This document shows, one piece after another, positions 36,101 to 42,240 of a DNA stretch of 64,000 bases (within the stretch, counting starts at the first letter, position 1; each line of letters begins with the position of its first letter). Source of the DNA: Treponema sp. Lineage in GTDB: Bacteria > Spirochaetota > Spirochaetia > Treponematales > Treponemataceae. A program made the translations under genes and the position numbers. A model generated the notes under the pieces. That model made no database searches, was not told where the DNA came from, and was given only the letters and a program-made list of their open reading frames with translations. The DNA is taken from contig JAFXSM010000016.1 in NCBI GenBank assembly GCA_017525605.1, forward strand, positions 28,019-92,018, read 5' to 3'.

Positions 36101-37806
36101 CCGAGTATCGAAGAGCCGTCGGAAGCCGTGATTGTCGCCTTTAGCTCGGACATTGACAAACTCGGGTTGTTCACCATCGCAGTTCCGCTGAACACAAGGT
36201 CGCTCGCAACAACAAAGTCGCCGTTCATCGGAGACTTTATGAAGATTGTCGGCGCGATGCCCGAGACAGTTCCTTTGAATCCGAACGCTGACTTCTGCGA
36301 GAATTCAACGTCGTCGGCATCGCTTCCAGTGACGACGAGAAGGTAATATTTATTCATTAGGATTCCGTTCGAAGGCAGCATCATCGCCATCGATTTTACG
36401 GAAACGGAGCTTCCCTGATAGTCTGAATTTTCGAATACGAGCCGCCAGCCTTCCGATTCAATCTCTGCAAGTTTCTCATCGGAAATAGTCTTTTCGCCGT
36501 CAGCATTTGCGGCAGACTCGGCCGATTTCACTTTTGCGGCAAGGGCACTCGCTTTCGAAGAAGCCTCGTCCGCAGTCGGCATGGAATCGAACTGGAGCAT
36601 CCAGAGTTTTACGGTCGCAGGGTTCACATTCACGCCGTCGAGTCCGGCATTCACGGTGACGGTCACAGTGTTTCCGTTCGAAGCCTGCTGAATCGAAGAC
36701 TCGTCGGAGAAATCGAGAGCGTAGCCTGAAATCGTGTAAGTCGGGTTCGCTTCCGGGTTCAAAGAGAAATAGAGCCTGTTGTCCTCGCTTTCGCTCGTCG
36801 CGCGGACTTTTTCGTTCAAGACGGCAAGCGCGGCCTCGTTCGTCTTCGTTCCGTTCAGAATGTTCTTCAAATCCGCGGCGGAAAGTCCGAGTCCCTTCTT
36901 CGCGCTCATCAGAGTCGTGTAAACGTCATCATAAAGATAGACATTCGATGTTGAATTTCCGAAAGAGTCAGATTTTGCTTCAACCGCAGAACGCTCTTTT
37001 TCGGTCGGGTTCTGATAGACTTTTGCGGAATCGGTCACGGACACGGACGCGTAATATTTCTTCGTTCCGGCTTTTGAGTCAGTTCCGTAAACATTTGAGT
37101 ATCTGTTGTTCGCTGTCGTTGTCGGGTTGTCGGCGAACTGCGCGATTGTGACGCTCGTTCCGCCGGCAGTCGCAATCTCCTCCTCGCGGAAAAAATCAAT
37201 CTGCTCGGAATCGTAAGTCTCGTGCGAAAGAAGATTCCCGTCCTCGTCGTAAATCGCAACGTCCATCAGGGAAATCGTATGGTCGTCGGCAATCGTTCCG
37301 TCAATCGTGAAAACCGAGCCGTATGCGGAAGCGTCAAGATTCTCCGATTTCACAACGCCCGGATTCGAAATGACGAACACCGGTGCCGAGTTGTCGATGT
37401 CGAACGTGCGCGAAGATTCGCCCGAAGTGTGCCCAGCGGCATCATACGCCGCCGCGCTCACCTGATACGAACCGTCGATGTATTTGAATTTTCCAGTCTC
37501 TCTGTCAAATTCGTTGAGTTCCAGCTGCCATGTCTTGTCGGAATTTACTGTGGCAAGGAATGAGCCGACTTTTTCTTTCGTGTCTGTGTTCACGAGGGAA
37601 ACTGCCACCGACGTTACGCCCTTGTCATCACCCCACGTTCCGTAAAGAACGAATTTGTCGCGGATTGTAGCTGCGATTGGCGGATATTTTATTTCGAGCA
37701 CAGGCGAATCAACGTCGATTGACTCACCGAGACCGACATTGCAGCCTGCAAAAAATGCAGCCGACAGCAAAAATAAAAGTCCAAAAACGACTCCGTTCTT
37801 CTTCAT
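24118..37806 (-). CDS. Giant multidomain lipoprotein with about 20 Ig-like modules and a propeller-like tail
   Basis: The ATG at 37806 has a GGGAG ribosome-binding site and gives a lipoprotein signal (lipobox FFAGC, Cys22); an upstream in-frame ATG would misplace it. The 4,562-residue product is a chain of beta-sandwich modules of roughly 150-200 residues. Their boundaries carry variants of D-x-T-P-P (DVTPPDVKI, DITPPRFAI, DTVPPTLIV, DKTPPYVQT, DTLPPTVKL, DNQPPKIEK, DSTPPTVVV and others), typical of bacterial Ig-like surface domains. The last ~650 residues differ: four strands such as TVYLAYYDS, VVAVWWDG, IHIAAYDSTNGDVWYAY and VPYISYYAS suggest a small beta-propeller or Asp-box region. The protein is probably surface-anchored and adhesive or polysaccharide-binding (inference). 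By eye the 3'-terminal ~1.5 kb is more AT-rich than the rest. Confidence 0.9.
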   Translation of the reverse strand: MKKNGVVFGLLFLLSAAFFAGCNVGLGESIDVDSPVLEIKYPPIAATIRDKFVLYGTWGDDKGVTSVAVSLVNTDTKEKVGSFLATVNSDKTWQLELNEFDRETGKFKYIDGSYQVSAAAYDAAGHTSGESSRTFDIDNSAPVFVISNPGVVKSENLDASAYGSVFTIDGTIADDHTISLMDVAIYDEDGNLLSHETYDSEQIDFFREEEIATAGGTSVTIAQFADNPTTTANNRYSNVYGTDSKAGTKKYYASVSVTDSAKVYQNPTEKERSAVEAKSDSFGNSTSNVYLYDDVYTTLMSAKKGLGLSAADLKNILNGTKTNEAALAVLNEKVRATSESEDNRLYFSLNPEANPTYTISGYALDFSDESSIQQASNGNTVTVTVNAGLDGVNVNPATVKLWMLQFDSMPTADEASSKASALAAKVKSAESAANADGEKTISDEKLAEIESEGWRLVFENSDYQGSSVSVKSMAMMLPSNGILMNKYYLLVVTGSDADDVEFSQKSAFGFKGTVSGIAPTIFIKSPMNGDFVVASDLVFSGTAMVNNPSLSMSELKATITASDGSSILGNQGGYSVSLHYNATSEEENPVDKWSAEEAFKVISSEKDADSGVDVFTWEFDPSKISGFSSDATGATKYTLDVYGSSSSGHDVTASSMVQLDVTPPDVKITTITPTVSGSDFDGSGNVYINGSIRIMGSIVEQNLKTVKYDVLASHNLNADFSEKNSDGSYKYSILDVMYEDSDGYYDGELDPSNSIDVVFDTTKVTEGMLRSGAIANDAPIKIRVVFTAIDKVNNFASYSSAEYNGGNDFLIYQETDKPKIKFGNADESITNPEEIQVGTNLFGTTNNNKLQVTVSDDDSVKNFKIHVLNADGTEVASENVTGGKTIVDKSYTLPDSEGKYQIKVEAFDEYFEDTSSEYAKNTAGPFFVAVDSGAPNIEISSPTAGSFQSRKVDVEGFVKKPNVKVSGTLYSVSGENATPISNGTGGTQVGSDISTLASPNTLGEYIWTDTVMLPSDANGGYKLEYTATDSYGQTAASSRAFVVDITPPRFAITELDSVSVAPTVRSVVTNKDVYTVKGTISDGEATSGIKDVYYKIVSDGNNPETVTDSFGRTIYNMDSTGWERAAVAATTSKGEYTFTANVEIGTYGSSDGTEFKKVYFAVKDEAGNVSVPDENPDSSLLQISLDTVAPTTTLEGTGLKQPANTLLSSVTGNKDEAGNLILEDNDVIFGNITYYSSGDSYSIGGTITEASRTATVKVDGTSAVVTGSKWTFSGKTTDGTYTHQIVISDAAGNSSNTSVSVIRDTVPPTLIVSNDTTDNDALNVKKIITEENVNHSTEIDTSGKTVHKYLLSGKWSDSTSGTSILQYQVYPKHEGGANYSEDWSEWRTVDGVTKSTAESSWTISVPMTEGKGLGQGVGLRGRAVDAAGNVCVHSGHEGLTLDFSVPEISLTSAVPSYVKEGETLTITGTCSDSYALDKLECTAKKDGTAVESGSNGYTFTYTPASANLLGQVKNGTFEIKVVSGSTNNGKWTFDLAVTDKANRTTKLDTVSTVIDTVKPSWSTFLVNKNEYSYTSETEHSWYKSSALPFAGTLSEEGSGIREIVYSVIQAGSGGTATYSKSFATTKDDDGTESFSVNLGEFISNVSGGNAIPNDVYMKAIDYAGNESDEQVFHIYIDAEEPSLLCDRSGNVYSDLETAISVTGTMDDDASGVRSVKLTISDTATGSSFTPIIIDATLDSDSEWHAEITKDYVLSKLEDGHIYAVKAAVTDKAENSSSSTIFRIHIDKTPPYVQTYSISNSYSKYKVHSAGNDEYFVHNSNTFKDAGGNVVEDDRNIFTISGVAMDSSSGVEKVEFTLTNTEDSSKKITRTAESSIFNFDDIDLTDWEGGAVGKFVITDGAGNQGDKYNGETEEFEIKLSFDNDAPKGIHAIDGTGKDIFLRVGDNDNDEVETLTDNDKKVGGKYSVDTYGNEQTIKLRGTIFDGIGGSGVSMIYYKVIPSGNTTQDQAHLKVISDKFLEEYEIDTENTGYFKPNKTESKRVFYTPLSGGKVYDADGHDVVFSDSDSVFSGFAKNFVTTDPKNYATITTNYDNVFSGFDVGVNYVVLVAVDNVGNAALDSVNVVEPSGKTRYYNYSLNVDTESPDAKAFGETTKYAMATGTVVIEGEASDDASGIKSVAIKVNDKQIKEDVNATDGSGTRTVTEYGTLIVGEQTTETDEDGTTKKKKAWRVELDAEKVFAGDNGTKTVYAIVTDKAGKGNKSTVSVANVIVDTLPPTVKLTAPKDADSEVSEIQINGTIKLEGTISDENVLPETAITGIKYKMIKAADGTVVSNSTWTDLTLYQPAKEADGDNPATDEVKGIKLSGSYTFTVTDFDTTTLDDGCTYQLCAVGVDAAGNSKESDPVTVIVSQDSDRPKVKINNLTPYGDSFILMYGTNAQVTGIVSDDDSESENVVKEFYMTEYPVTATKNTDGTYSVIETLSNGTTRTAVNKVLSSSWNTSTGEFTFEPSDKDDGQKHFYILVIDNNDNVFYTTATKAGATAGTTVSDTLALPKVTVTKKKIGAAEPTLAEKERLNGTVFTYSSDGKNPTVELAEGLPYATETSPVATDDKNAAFALSTNTTPTTNATLNSSFKVGGVDRRYVKFYFTANDASGIAGMTVEFKDDKGVSLEKLATAANIGSVDTGCTANGTFVESNDKNSNATWTTDFIDLASFKDSSGNDFAGQISVSVTPYDKAGLAGNGSCNFYVDNQPPKIEKIEPKTDSEVSGAVEISGNSGDNGVAGASNIQWIVPNTTQVTTYNSKADDEKAEYLEGLSWNGGVSSLEKESTVTSWKFVFDGNYDEESSKPDEFKFNAGNPSFNVYDSADFAGDNITADGIYTLPIWFRAADALGNVAYETSYKYKHNPDADKPKLEFSYPTKENYKSATEKFAVLGGTIRVTGSAIIPSGKTTVNSIYYQIADSAAKYTGTADASAANTDSYKAKNTYGLTVVSVYDIINKMRGTSYSKNSTLSDDLIKGLGFKTKAEIDDWWGIEATGTASWNFKLNEDGKLNPSTGTNDITLRACGVNAEGKFGAWTSGDNEIAIHIDKSAPVITASVNKYGDGKTALGARPTAEPTSSLPYDADMYLKGCWTLVATLLDESGLSGTTPYSVMKGDSSLAAGTGYFVEENVSKEFTNSDGTTTTKTGVRLYIPIPKDLDSAEITVNASDTDHTSTQKFTFKIDETAPTLDKLIGNGLGFDETEADKKFKSIEDSNYRFTISGSSYDLMSGVKNIVFYYMRKNGTTGTIGTDVVMDPMIWSDEQASKVTMDSTIKAIPFTQGDDTYYLYAKSYSGSATTDTFTSGIAYDAHVRKGGLVYIDGVLRTITKLESNTVTFTPALSESKSSVSADFPIAQVIDNSASEKVESYSGAKITFESGDDGDGMPESFSKSSSTWTWDAAIRSNNMPDGPVSLVILAFDNAGNVAERIINTKITNNAPRIAKVFLGTDLNGDENYTNSSSIEELVEYDILGAEGNEQSAYELDFTATNPGKNNTTTPKYKNGIFTIKSGLAVVPEFVGGNGEIAMVVDSAATTKAAVEKSADNTLIAKTSIGTVVTETNEDNETVNTVSKSFTGTVSGILKGSDASNIMYSYVIDKNKIGGDSDSKGISFTFWDTTEETEQGKTSQNAVLYVKNFKVSQNDSTPPTVVVNPFFWIGEGEDKNSLYGGLSANGHVELEDDWKNATGYDASKAEYDADPKVSGKIRFTGTAYDNFRLSSISIKYDFIDEKKVATYEKVSDEMKWVVPETTIESDGYVFRIVDTAFDSKGNAVTHGYYEDDAYFAQKGHKVYWTLDLDTEKISSKAKNDVSLTVTATDAAGKTTNVASVTAPVVDSATNVRSVTDGTTNYPIYQMDVVPYIAGVKTGLSSLKKGNSSVYDRTALGHYPFSSTETIFVYGFNLEGGTLYDSASTPASAILTPANASGQKWYSTSAKPSGSVYSAGSISAFTSGEVYVLNGEENAKVKSLNNLNNNGAYGKAYETAPTVNSTGSVYKDGKFYNRQPNGDSNNKLTDDVVLDVWQIDPTAVRSKVGGITQPVMAIDPVRDNIGFAFINGTAYFSMPRGTNQKNVDSNSYEYWIGGLDEWNSISLAYDVNGYSYATAAGGDLNASKNGVDIFRFTTSRWDGKGTLSTDGYKDLNNQFGLEYIGEREYFYDESQSKWVDFTNFSKSRIKSPSMATVASASDKSTVYLAYYDSINDEVRFNWGIIKNKKDDSDDEGMFGTHYGTGRTSQAYSIGGTSLIAGQTVDKAISTTPAYASSPVTTEDGTAVYGGEYVSIAAIPNDGDSDDAVVAVWWDGTHHKMLYSYNKTPKSITKGKYKQKDTKWSAPVELFQQDVGEYCKVAVDAAGGIHIAAYDSTNGDVWYAYLQEYDSPSSAKVGCLDSNGFIGSELNIDVALVDDKAVPYISYYASSAAKPKIARWVGGNLTEVSSVSGAENEAFTSNWEVSYVPTSSKLIVDHINVGVWKDSSGVIKQSKTGEKTFAPGAGATVNSSGTVWGNGTVNPVLGYATKSGSLGYIETAQMK
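24124..24150 (-). repeat. 27-bp direct repeat, copy 2 (of 2)
   Basis: This is the copy in the C-terminal codons of the giant gene (LGYIETAQM before the last Lys and stop). It is identical to 23188-23214. Confidence 0.85.
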
Positions 37807-38013
37807 TATAAACTCCCTTTCATAAAGAAACGTCAACAGTAAAGCAAAAATTAAACTATTTTCAATGAAATTTTCAGACTTTTTGGAGGTACGTTTTTTT
37901 AATAAAATAAAAATTATATTGAATTATATTTCGGTTATTATAAGACAAATCAACAGAAACTGCGACAATTTTCAATGCAATTTCAATAAAAAATGCAAAA
38001 AAAGCAAAAGTGC

Positions 38014-38049
38014 AAAAAAAAAAGGAACTTCTTAATGAAGTTCCTAAAA
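38014..38049 (-). terminator. Terminator of the tRNA-Met/tRNA-Thr transcript
   Basis: On the - strand AGGAACTTC-ATTAA-GAAGTTCCT forms a perfect 9-bp stem followed by ten Ts, starting directly after the tRNA-Thr 3' end. Confidence 0.9.
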
Positions 38050-38122
38050 AGCCGACTATCGGACTTGAACCAATCACCTGCGCGTTACGAGGGCGCTGCT
38101 CTACCGGATGAGCTAAGTCGGC
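38050..38122 (-). tRNA. tRNA-Thr (CGT)
   Basis: The cloverleaf is complete over 73 bases: a 7-bp acceptor stem (GCCGACT/AGTCGGC), D-arm GCTC...GAGC, anticodon loop CTCGTAA with anticodon CGT, T-arm with GGTTCAAGTCC and discriminator T. Base 31-39 of the anticodon stem is a C-C mismatch. No CCA is encoded. The gene is last in a two-tRNA transcript. Confidence 0.95.
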
Positions 38123-38130
38123 AAAACTCT

Positions 38131-38203
38131 TGGGAGGTCTTGGATTTGAACCAAGGACCAAAGGATTATGAGTCCTCTGCTCTAACCGCTGAGCTAATCT
38201 CCC
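38131..38203 (-). tRNA. tRNA-Met (CAT), elongator; Ile2 not excluded
   Basis: The 73-base cloverleaf has acceptor GGGAGAT/ACCTCCC (one mismatch), D-arm GCTC...GAGC with GGTTA in the loop, anticodon loop CTCATAA and T-loop TTCAAAT. The CAT anticodon could also be a lysidine-modified Ile2 tRNA. The first acceptor pair G-C excludes an initiator tRNA of the mismatched C1-A72 type. It lies eight bases before tRNA-Thr. Confidence 0.93.
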
Positions 38204-38328
38204 AAATAGAATTGTTGTAAGTATAACAGATTACCACAAACAATGTCAAGAAAATCCAAGTGAAATCATTCCTTTTTTGTTGTATGCTAGACGTGAGAAA
38301 ATTTTCAAACAAACTTAAGGGGTAAAAC

Positions 38329-39474
38329 ATGCAGCAGGAAGTAGCTCAGACAAGCGAATTGGACGCACAGAGAGCCGTGAGCGAGCTTTGTGCAAGGCTG
38401 AAGAAACCGGTTTCGTCATATTCGGTTATCATTTTCTTCGCAAGCTCGGCATACGACTTCGCAAAAGTTTCCGAGCTTTTATACGAAAAATTCCCGAACG
38501 CGGAAGTCATCGGAGCGACGACGGCAGGAGAGCTGACGCACGAAGGGTTCAAGAAAAACACGCTTGAGCTGAACGCAATCAGCACGAACGTCGGAAGAAC
38601 GCAGTGCAAGGGCTGCCTCATCGAGGACATCGACGGATTCCCGATTATCCACAAAGGCATAATCTCGCAGACAGCGCAAAAGGCGGGAATCAACCTTTCC
38701 GCGCAGGGAATCTCGAAGAATTCGTTCGCGATATCGCTCATCTGCGGAATTCTCCATGCGGAGGAAAACGTGCTTTCCCTGCTCTACACTCTCGTGAAAG
38801 ACCCAGACTTTCTGGTTGCAGGCGGCTCGGCAGGCGACGACCTCAAATTCAAGGCGACGTACGTCAGCTACAACGGAAAAGTGTCGAGCAACGGAGCCGT
38901 ATTCCTTTTTGTGAAAACGCAGGACCCGTTCTGCATCTACAAAGAGAACATTTTCACTGAATCGGAAAAGACAGTTCTTCTCACAGACGTGAATCCGAAG
39001 ACGCACATGGTGAATTCAATCGACAACCAGAACCCGAGAAGACGGTACGCGCAAATCTTGGGAATAAGCGAAAGCCAGGTGAACGACGCGCTCCTTGAGC
39101 ATCCGTTCGGGCGAGTGTTCGGAGAGAACACATTCATCGCATCGCTCGTGAATTTCAATCCGGACGGGAAGCTTCTGATGTACGCGAGGGTTCTGCAGGG
39201 AAACACGCAGACAATCATGAATCCGCTCGACGCAGTGGAAATCACCGAAAAATCATGCAGGGAGATGAAAGAGAAAATTCCGCGCCCGGGCTGCGTCATC
39301 TTCTTCAACTGCATACTCAGGACAATCGGCTTCGAAAAGTCGCGGAAACAGGATGCACTCGTCCAAGTATGGAAGAAGCATTTCCCGACATTCGGCGGGT
39401 TCTCCACATACGGGGAACAAATCGGTCACATCAACTCAAACCAGACGCTCGTCGCGCTTGTAATCGGAGAATAG
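38329..39474 (+). CDS. FIST-domain sensory protein
   Basis: Residues ~30-230 match the FIST N domain (IIFFASSAYDF, NAEVIGATTAGELT, LVAGGSAGDDLKF) and ~235-375 the FIST C domain (LLEHPFGRVFGE, CVIFFNCILRTIGF, PTFGGFSTYGEQIGHINSNQTLVAL). FIST domains are predicted small-ligand (amino acid) sensors found in chemotaxis and signalling proteins. No signal peptide or membrane helix is present, so it is cytoplasmic. The AAGGGG ribosome-binding site fixes the start. The next gene, four bases on, codes for a cytoplasmic chemotaxis transducer lacking its own sensor, so the two probably form a split receptor. Confidence 0.88.
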   Translation: MQQEVAQTSELDAQRAVSELCARLKKPVSSYSVIIFFASSAYDFAKVSELLYEKFPNAEVIGATTAGELTHEGFKKNTLELNAISTNVGRTQCKGCLIEDIDGFPIIHKGIISQTAQKAGINLSAQGISKNSFAISLICGILHAEENVLSLLYTLVKDPDFLVAGGSAGDDLKFKATYVSYNGKVSSNGAVFLFVKTQDPFCIYKENIFTESEKTVLLTDVNPKTHMVNSIDNQNPRRRYAQILGISESQVNDALLEHPFGRVFGENTFIASLVNFNPDGKLLMYARVLQGNTQTIMNPLDAVEITEKSCREMKEKIPRPGCVIFFNCILRTIGFEKSRKQDALVQVWKKHFPTFGGFSTYGEQIGHINSNQTLVALVIGE

Positions 39475-39477
39475 AGA

Positions 39478-40377
39478 ATGGGAAACGGAAAATACACATC
39501 GGCACAAGTACTGCAGGCCGGAAAAGAAATCACGCAGACGCTTCTGGAACTCGCAAATTCATCGAACAATATCTCGGGCTTTTTGAAGGGCTACCTCTCA
39601 AAGCTCAACTCGTCCGACGGAATATTCAAGAGGCAGCAGGACGCAATGCAGAAATTCGCGGACAGCAGCCGGCACATTCAGGACGAGGCGAATGAAATCG
39701 TCAGCACATCGCAGGAAAACGGCGAAGAAATCAAATCAATCTGCCAGGAATTCAACGAGCTGAACAAGGACATAACGGAGATTCAGAAGAGACGGCAGCT
39801 GATGAACGACAACGTTGCCAGGCTGAACAAAGAAATCGACGAGATAAGCGAATTCATCAAGAAGATTCAGGACGTTGCGGCCCAAATCAACCTTCTTTCT
39901 TTCAACGCGTCGATTGAGGCGGCGCGCGCGGGAGAAGCCGGAAAGGGATTCCGAATAATCGCGAACGAAGTCAAACGTCTTTCGGACAGCACCGCCTCCC
40001 TTTCGAATTCGATGAAGCTCAAGATGTCGGAGGTTCAGGACCGCATAAAAGATGTCGTGAGCGAAAACTCCGCGCACAACGGGTTCATGGACGACCTGCA
40101 GAAAACCGCGATGGACTCGAACACAAAGCTCGAAAAAATCAACTCGGACAGCGAGCGAAACATCACGTTCACGGAGACGATGGTCAAGCAGATTGCGGAA
40201 AACCAGGAGCAGATTATCACAGCCACGAACGAATCTGAAAAACAGAACATCGAGCAGGTCAAGGACATTGCGAACAAGGCTGCGATAAACTCAATCCACC
40301 TCGGCGACCAGCTTTCGTTCATCTTCGAGCTTGAATCCCTGTTCAACTACATCGAAAAGAATAATATGTTGCGATGA
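39478..40377 (+). CDS. Cytoplasmic methyl-accepting chemotaxis protein-like signalling protein
   Basis: The 299-residue protein is almost entirely helical coiled coil and contains the MCP signalling hairpin (IQDVAAQINLLSFNASIEAARAGEAGKGFRIIANEVKRL region, residues ~125-165) that contacts CheA and CheW. There are no membrane helices and no periplasmic sensor, so it would be a soluble transducer. It lies four bases after the FIST gene. The first ~100 residues look like a helical input region. A terminator hairpin follows. How it would transmit FIST input is inferred from gene order only. Confidence 0.85.
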   Translation: MGNGKYTSAQVLQAGKEITQTLLELANSSNNISGFLKGYLSKLNSSDGIFKRQQDAMQKFADSSRHIQDEANEIVSTSQENGEEIKSICQEFNELNKDITEIQKRRQLMNDNVARLNKEIDEISEFIKKIQDVAAQINLLSFNASIEAARAGEAGKGFRIIANEVKRLSDSTASLSNSMKLKMSEVQDRIKDVVSENSAHNGFMDDLQKTAMDSNTKLEKINSDSERNITFTETMVKQIAENQEQIITATNESEKQNIEQVKDIANKAAINSIHLGDQLSFIFELESLFNYIEKNNMLR

Positions 40378-40403
40378 CGGTTGCCCGGAGTGCGGATGAA
40401 ATG

Positions 40404-40454
40404 ACAAACGGATTTGTTCTGCCATAGCGATGAACAAATCCATTTGTTTGATTT
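40404..40454. terminator. Bidirectional terminator between the chemotaxis gene and creD
   Basis: ACAAACGGATTTGTTC (40404-40419) pairs with GAACAAATCCATTTGT over 16 bp (one wobble) around a 12-base loop and is followed by TTGATTTT. The genes on both sides converge here. The same 16-base left arm recurs exactly at 51118-51133. Confidence 0.8.
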
Positions 40455-42028
40455 TATTTTTCTTCGTTCGGCGGATTTTCCACTATCTCAAGCGTTTTTC
40501 CGTCGGAGAAGAAATTCGCGTTTTTTGCCCCACTAGAAGGAATATCCGTTGTGCTTTTTGCATTTTCGCCATTCGGTGCGGATTCCGCCGGTTCAGAAGC
40601 AGTTGCGGTTGCCGGAAAAGTTGCATTTGCCGGATTCTCCGTGTTTTCTGCGAAATCCACAAGCCCGCCAAGATTGTACCAGTCGATTTTGCGCGTGATG
40701 AACATCAGAAGAAGAATCACGATGAAAAGCCCGATGCTTCCGATTAGGAGCGCGTAATCTTCCGCCTGAAGCGTTCCGTAGAGGAAAATGTACGAGACAA
40801 CCTGAACGCCGCTTAACATTCCGCCGAATTTTATGCTTCTGAAAATCGATGATGCGTAGAACAAAGTCGCAAGTCCGACGGCAAGAGAGCAGATTAGATA
40901 CGTCAAATCGAACGAGACGTGCTCGGAAATCGAAAGCAGAAGAAGATAGAAAATCACGTCCGCAAGACCAATCAGGCAGTACTGCACAGGGTGGATTCTG
41001 CGCTTCGAGAAGATTTCGGAGATAAGAAGAGCGATGAACGGAATGATGAGGAAGAGAAGCGCGTATTTGACGCTCCGCTCCGTCTTTTTGTAGGCATCCA
41101 CAGGAACGAGGAACAGTGTGCTCACATATTCAGTTTCCATGCCGGAGCCGTAATACTCAGAATCGTCTTTTCCGATTTTTGTCTTGTAGTGCCAGCTTTT
41201 CGGATATGCAGTGCTGAGCCCCGCAATCTCCCAAAGCGCGGAAAAACCGGAGTCCGTCACATTCCGCTCTTTCGGAAGCCAGCCGCCGTTGAAGCTCGGG
41301 GATTTCCATTCGGAAACCATCTTGAACGTGTTGTCGCCTGCAATCGGGCGGATTCGGATTTCCTTGCCGCCCTGAAAATCGATTTTTCCGCTGAGAGAAA
41401 TTTTTTCGTTCAAAGTCCTGTCGAGCGGAATTTTTTCCGCAAGGTTGAAATACACGGAAGTCGAGAACGGTGAAACGTTGTCGTACTTTATCGGCGAAAT
41501 CGAAAGCGTGTTTCCGTTCAGGTTGATTTTCGGCTGGGAAGTCAGGGATTTTGTGTTCGAAAGTCCGAGAATCAAAAAAGCACCGTCCGAAATCACGTCC
41601 TTCTCTTCGATTCCGAAATACGAGAAATCGAAACCGGAGAATTCGGCATTCAGCTCCACCTGACCGCTGAACACAGGCACCTTGAAGATTCCCCTGCTAA
41701 GGTAATACGGATTCGTGCTGACATCCATCTCGCATTTGTCCGGCGCGAAAATTATGTACTCGGTCGATTTCTCAATCAGCTTTTCGCCCTTGGAATCGAC
41801 GTGCTCGGAATACGCGGTGTACGGGACTGCAATCACAAGCCCCTGAATGTAAGTCACGCCGCCGAACGGAGCCATGATGGAATCAACAGCATCGTTGTGG
41901 TAATACTTTCTGTCCGAAATGAGATTTTTTATGAGAGAAATCGGAATCAGGAACAGAAGAACAAGAATCAGCACAAGACCGATTTTCAATAAAGTGGTAT
42001 CCAAAACATTTTTTTTCATGGAATTCAT
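40454..42028 (-). CDS. creD: CreD-like inner membrane protein
   Basis: One N-terminal transmembrane helix, a large extracytoplasmic domain of beta character (~45-300) and a cluster of about five membrane helices (~315-455) match the CreD family; the conserved GVTYIQGLVIAVPY region, the WxSPSFxGxWLP-like motif (SPSFNGGWLPKER) and RIHPVQYCLIGLADVIFYLLL are recognisable. CreD is linked to envelope stress and colicin E2 tolerance in enterobacteria. The ~60-residue C-terminal tail is low complexity (Ala/Asn/Ser/Glu). No CreBC two-component genes lie nearby. ATG at 42028 or 42019 could be the start. It is divergent from the glutamate synthase genes. Confidence 0.85.
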   Translation of the reverse strand: MNSMKKNVLDTTLLKIGLVLILVLLFLIPISLIKNLISDRKYYHNDAVDSIMAPFGGVTYIQGLVIAVPYTAYSEHVDSKGEKLIEKSTEYIIFAPDKCEMDVSTNPYYLSRGIFKVPVFSGQVELNAEFSGFDFSYFGIEEKDVISDGAFLILGLSNTKSLTSQPKINLNGNTLSISPIKYDNVSPFSTSVYFNLAEKIPLDRTLNEKISLSGKIDFQGGKEIRIRPIAGDNTFKMVSEWKSPSFNGGWLPKERNVTDSGFSALWEIAGLSTAYPKSWHYKTKIGKDDSEYYGSGMETEYVSTLFLVPVDAYKKTERSVKYALLFLIIPFIALLISEIFSKRRIHPVQYCLIGLADVIFYLLLLSISEHVSFDLTYLICSLAVGLATLFYASSIFRSIKFGGMLSGVQVVSYIFLYGTLQAEDYALLIGSIGLFIVILLLMFITRKIDWYNLGGLVDFAENTENPANATFPATATASEPAESAPNGENAKSTTDIPSSGAKNANFFSDGKTLEIVENPPNEEK

Positions 42029-42099
42029 TCTAAAGCAAACAAATTAAATCGCAACCGTTAAAAATTTCACAGTAAATCACTTAAATTTCAAAACTGCCC

Positions 42100-42214
42100 T
42101 TGATACTTTTCGGAATTAAAACTAAACTCTGCTCATATTTATCGGCAAAGAACGATGGCGTTCAAATTCAGAGGAATTGTTCAGTTCCCCTGAATTTGGA
42201 CGCCATTTTTTTTT
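42100..42214 (+). promoter_or_regulatory. Promoter and attenuator of the glutamate synthase genes
   Basis: TTGATA (42100-42105), 17 bases and TAAACT (42123-42128) form a promoter. The leader then holds a GAAC-GATGGC-GUUC hairpin (42150-42163). Most of this hairpin lies in the left arm of a very strong terminator (42154-42176 with 42185-42207, 22 bp, one wobble, one mismatch, eight-base loop) followed by nine Ts. The only gene upstream, creD, points away, so this terminator can only act on the glutamate synthase transcript itself. The first gene begins 26 bases later with a GGGGG ribosome-binding site. A 12-codon ATG-TGA frame spans the hairpin but has no ribosome-binding site. Confidence 0.8.
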
Positions 42215-42240
42215 GCCAAAAAATTACGGGGGTACAAAAC

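Noticed and set aside
42155..42192. 12-codon leader peptide inside the glutamate synthase attenuator
   Set aside because: It has no ribosome-binding site and no counterpart in the asnB leader, so ribosome-based attenuation is not supported.
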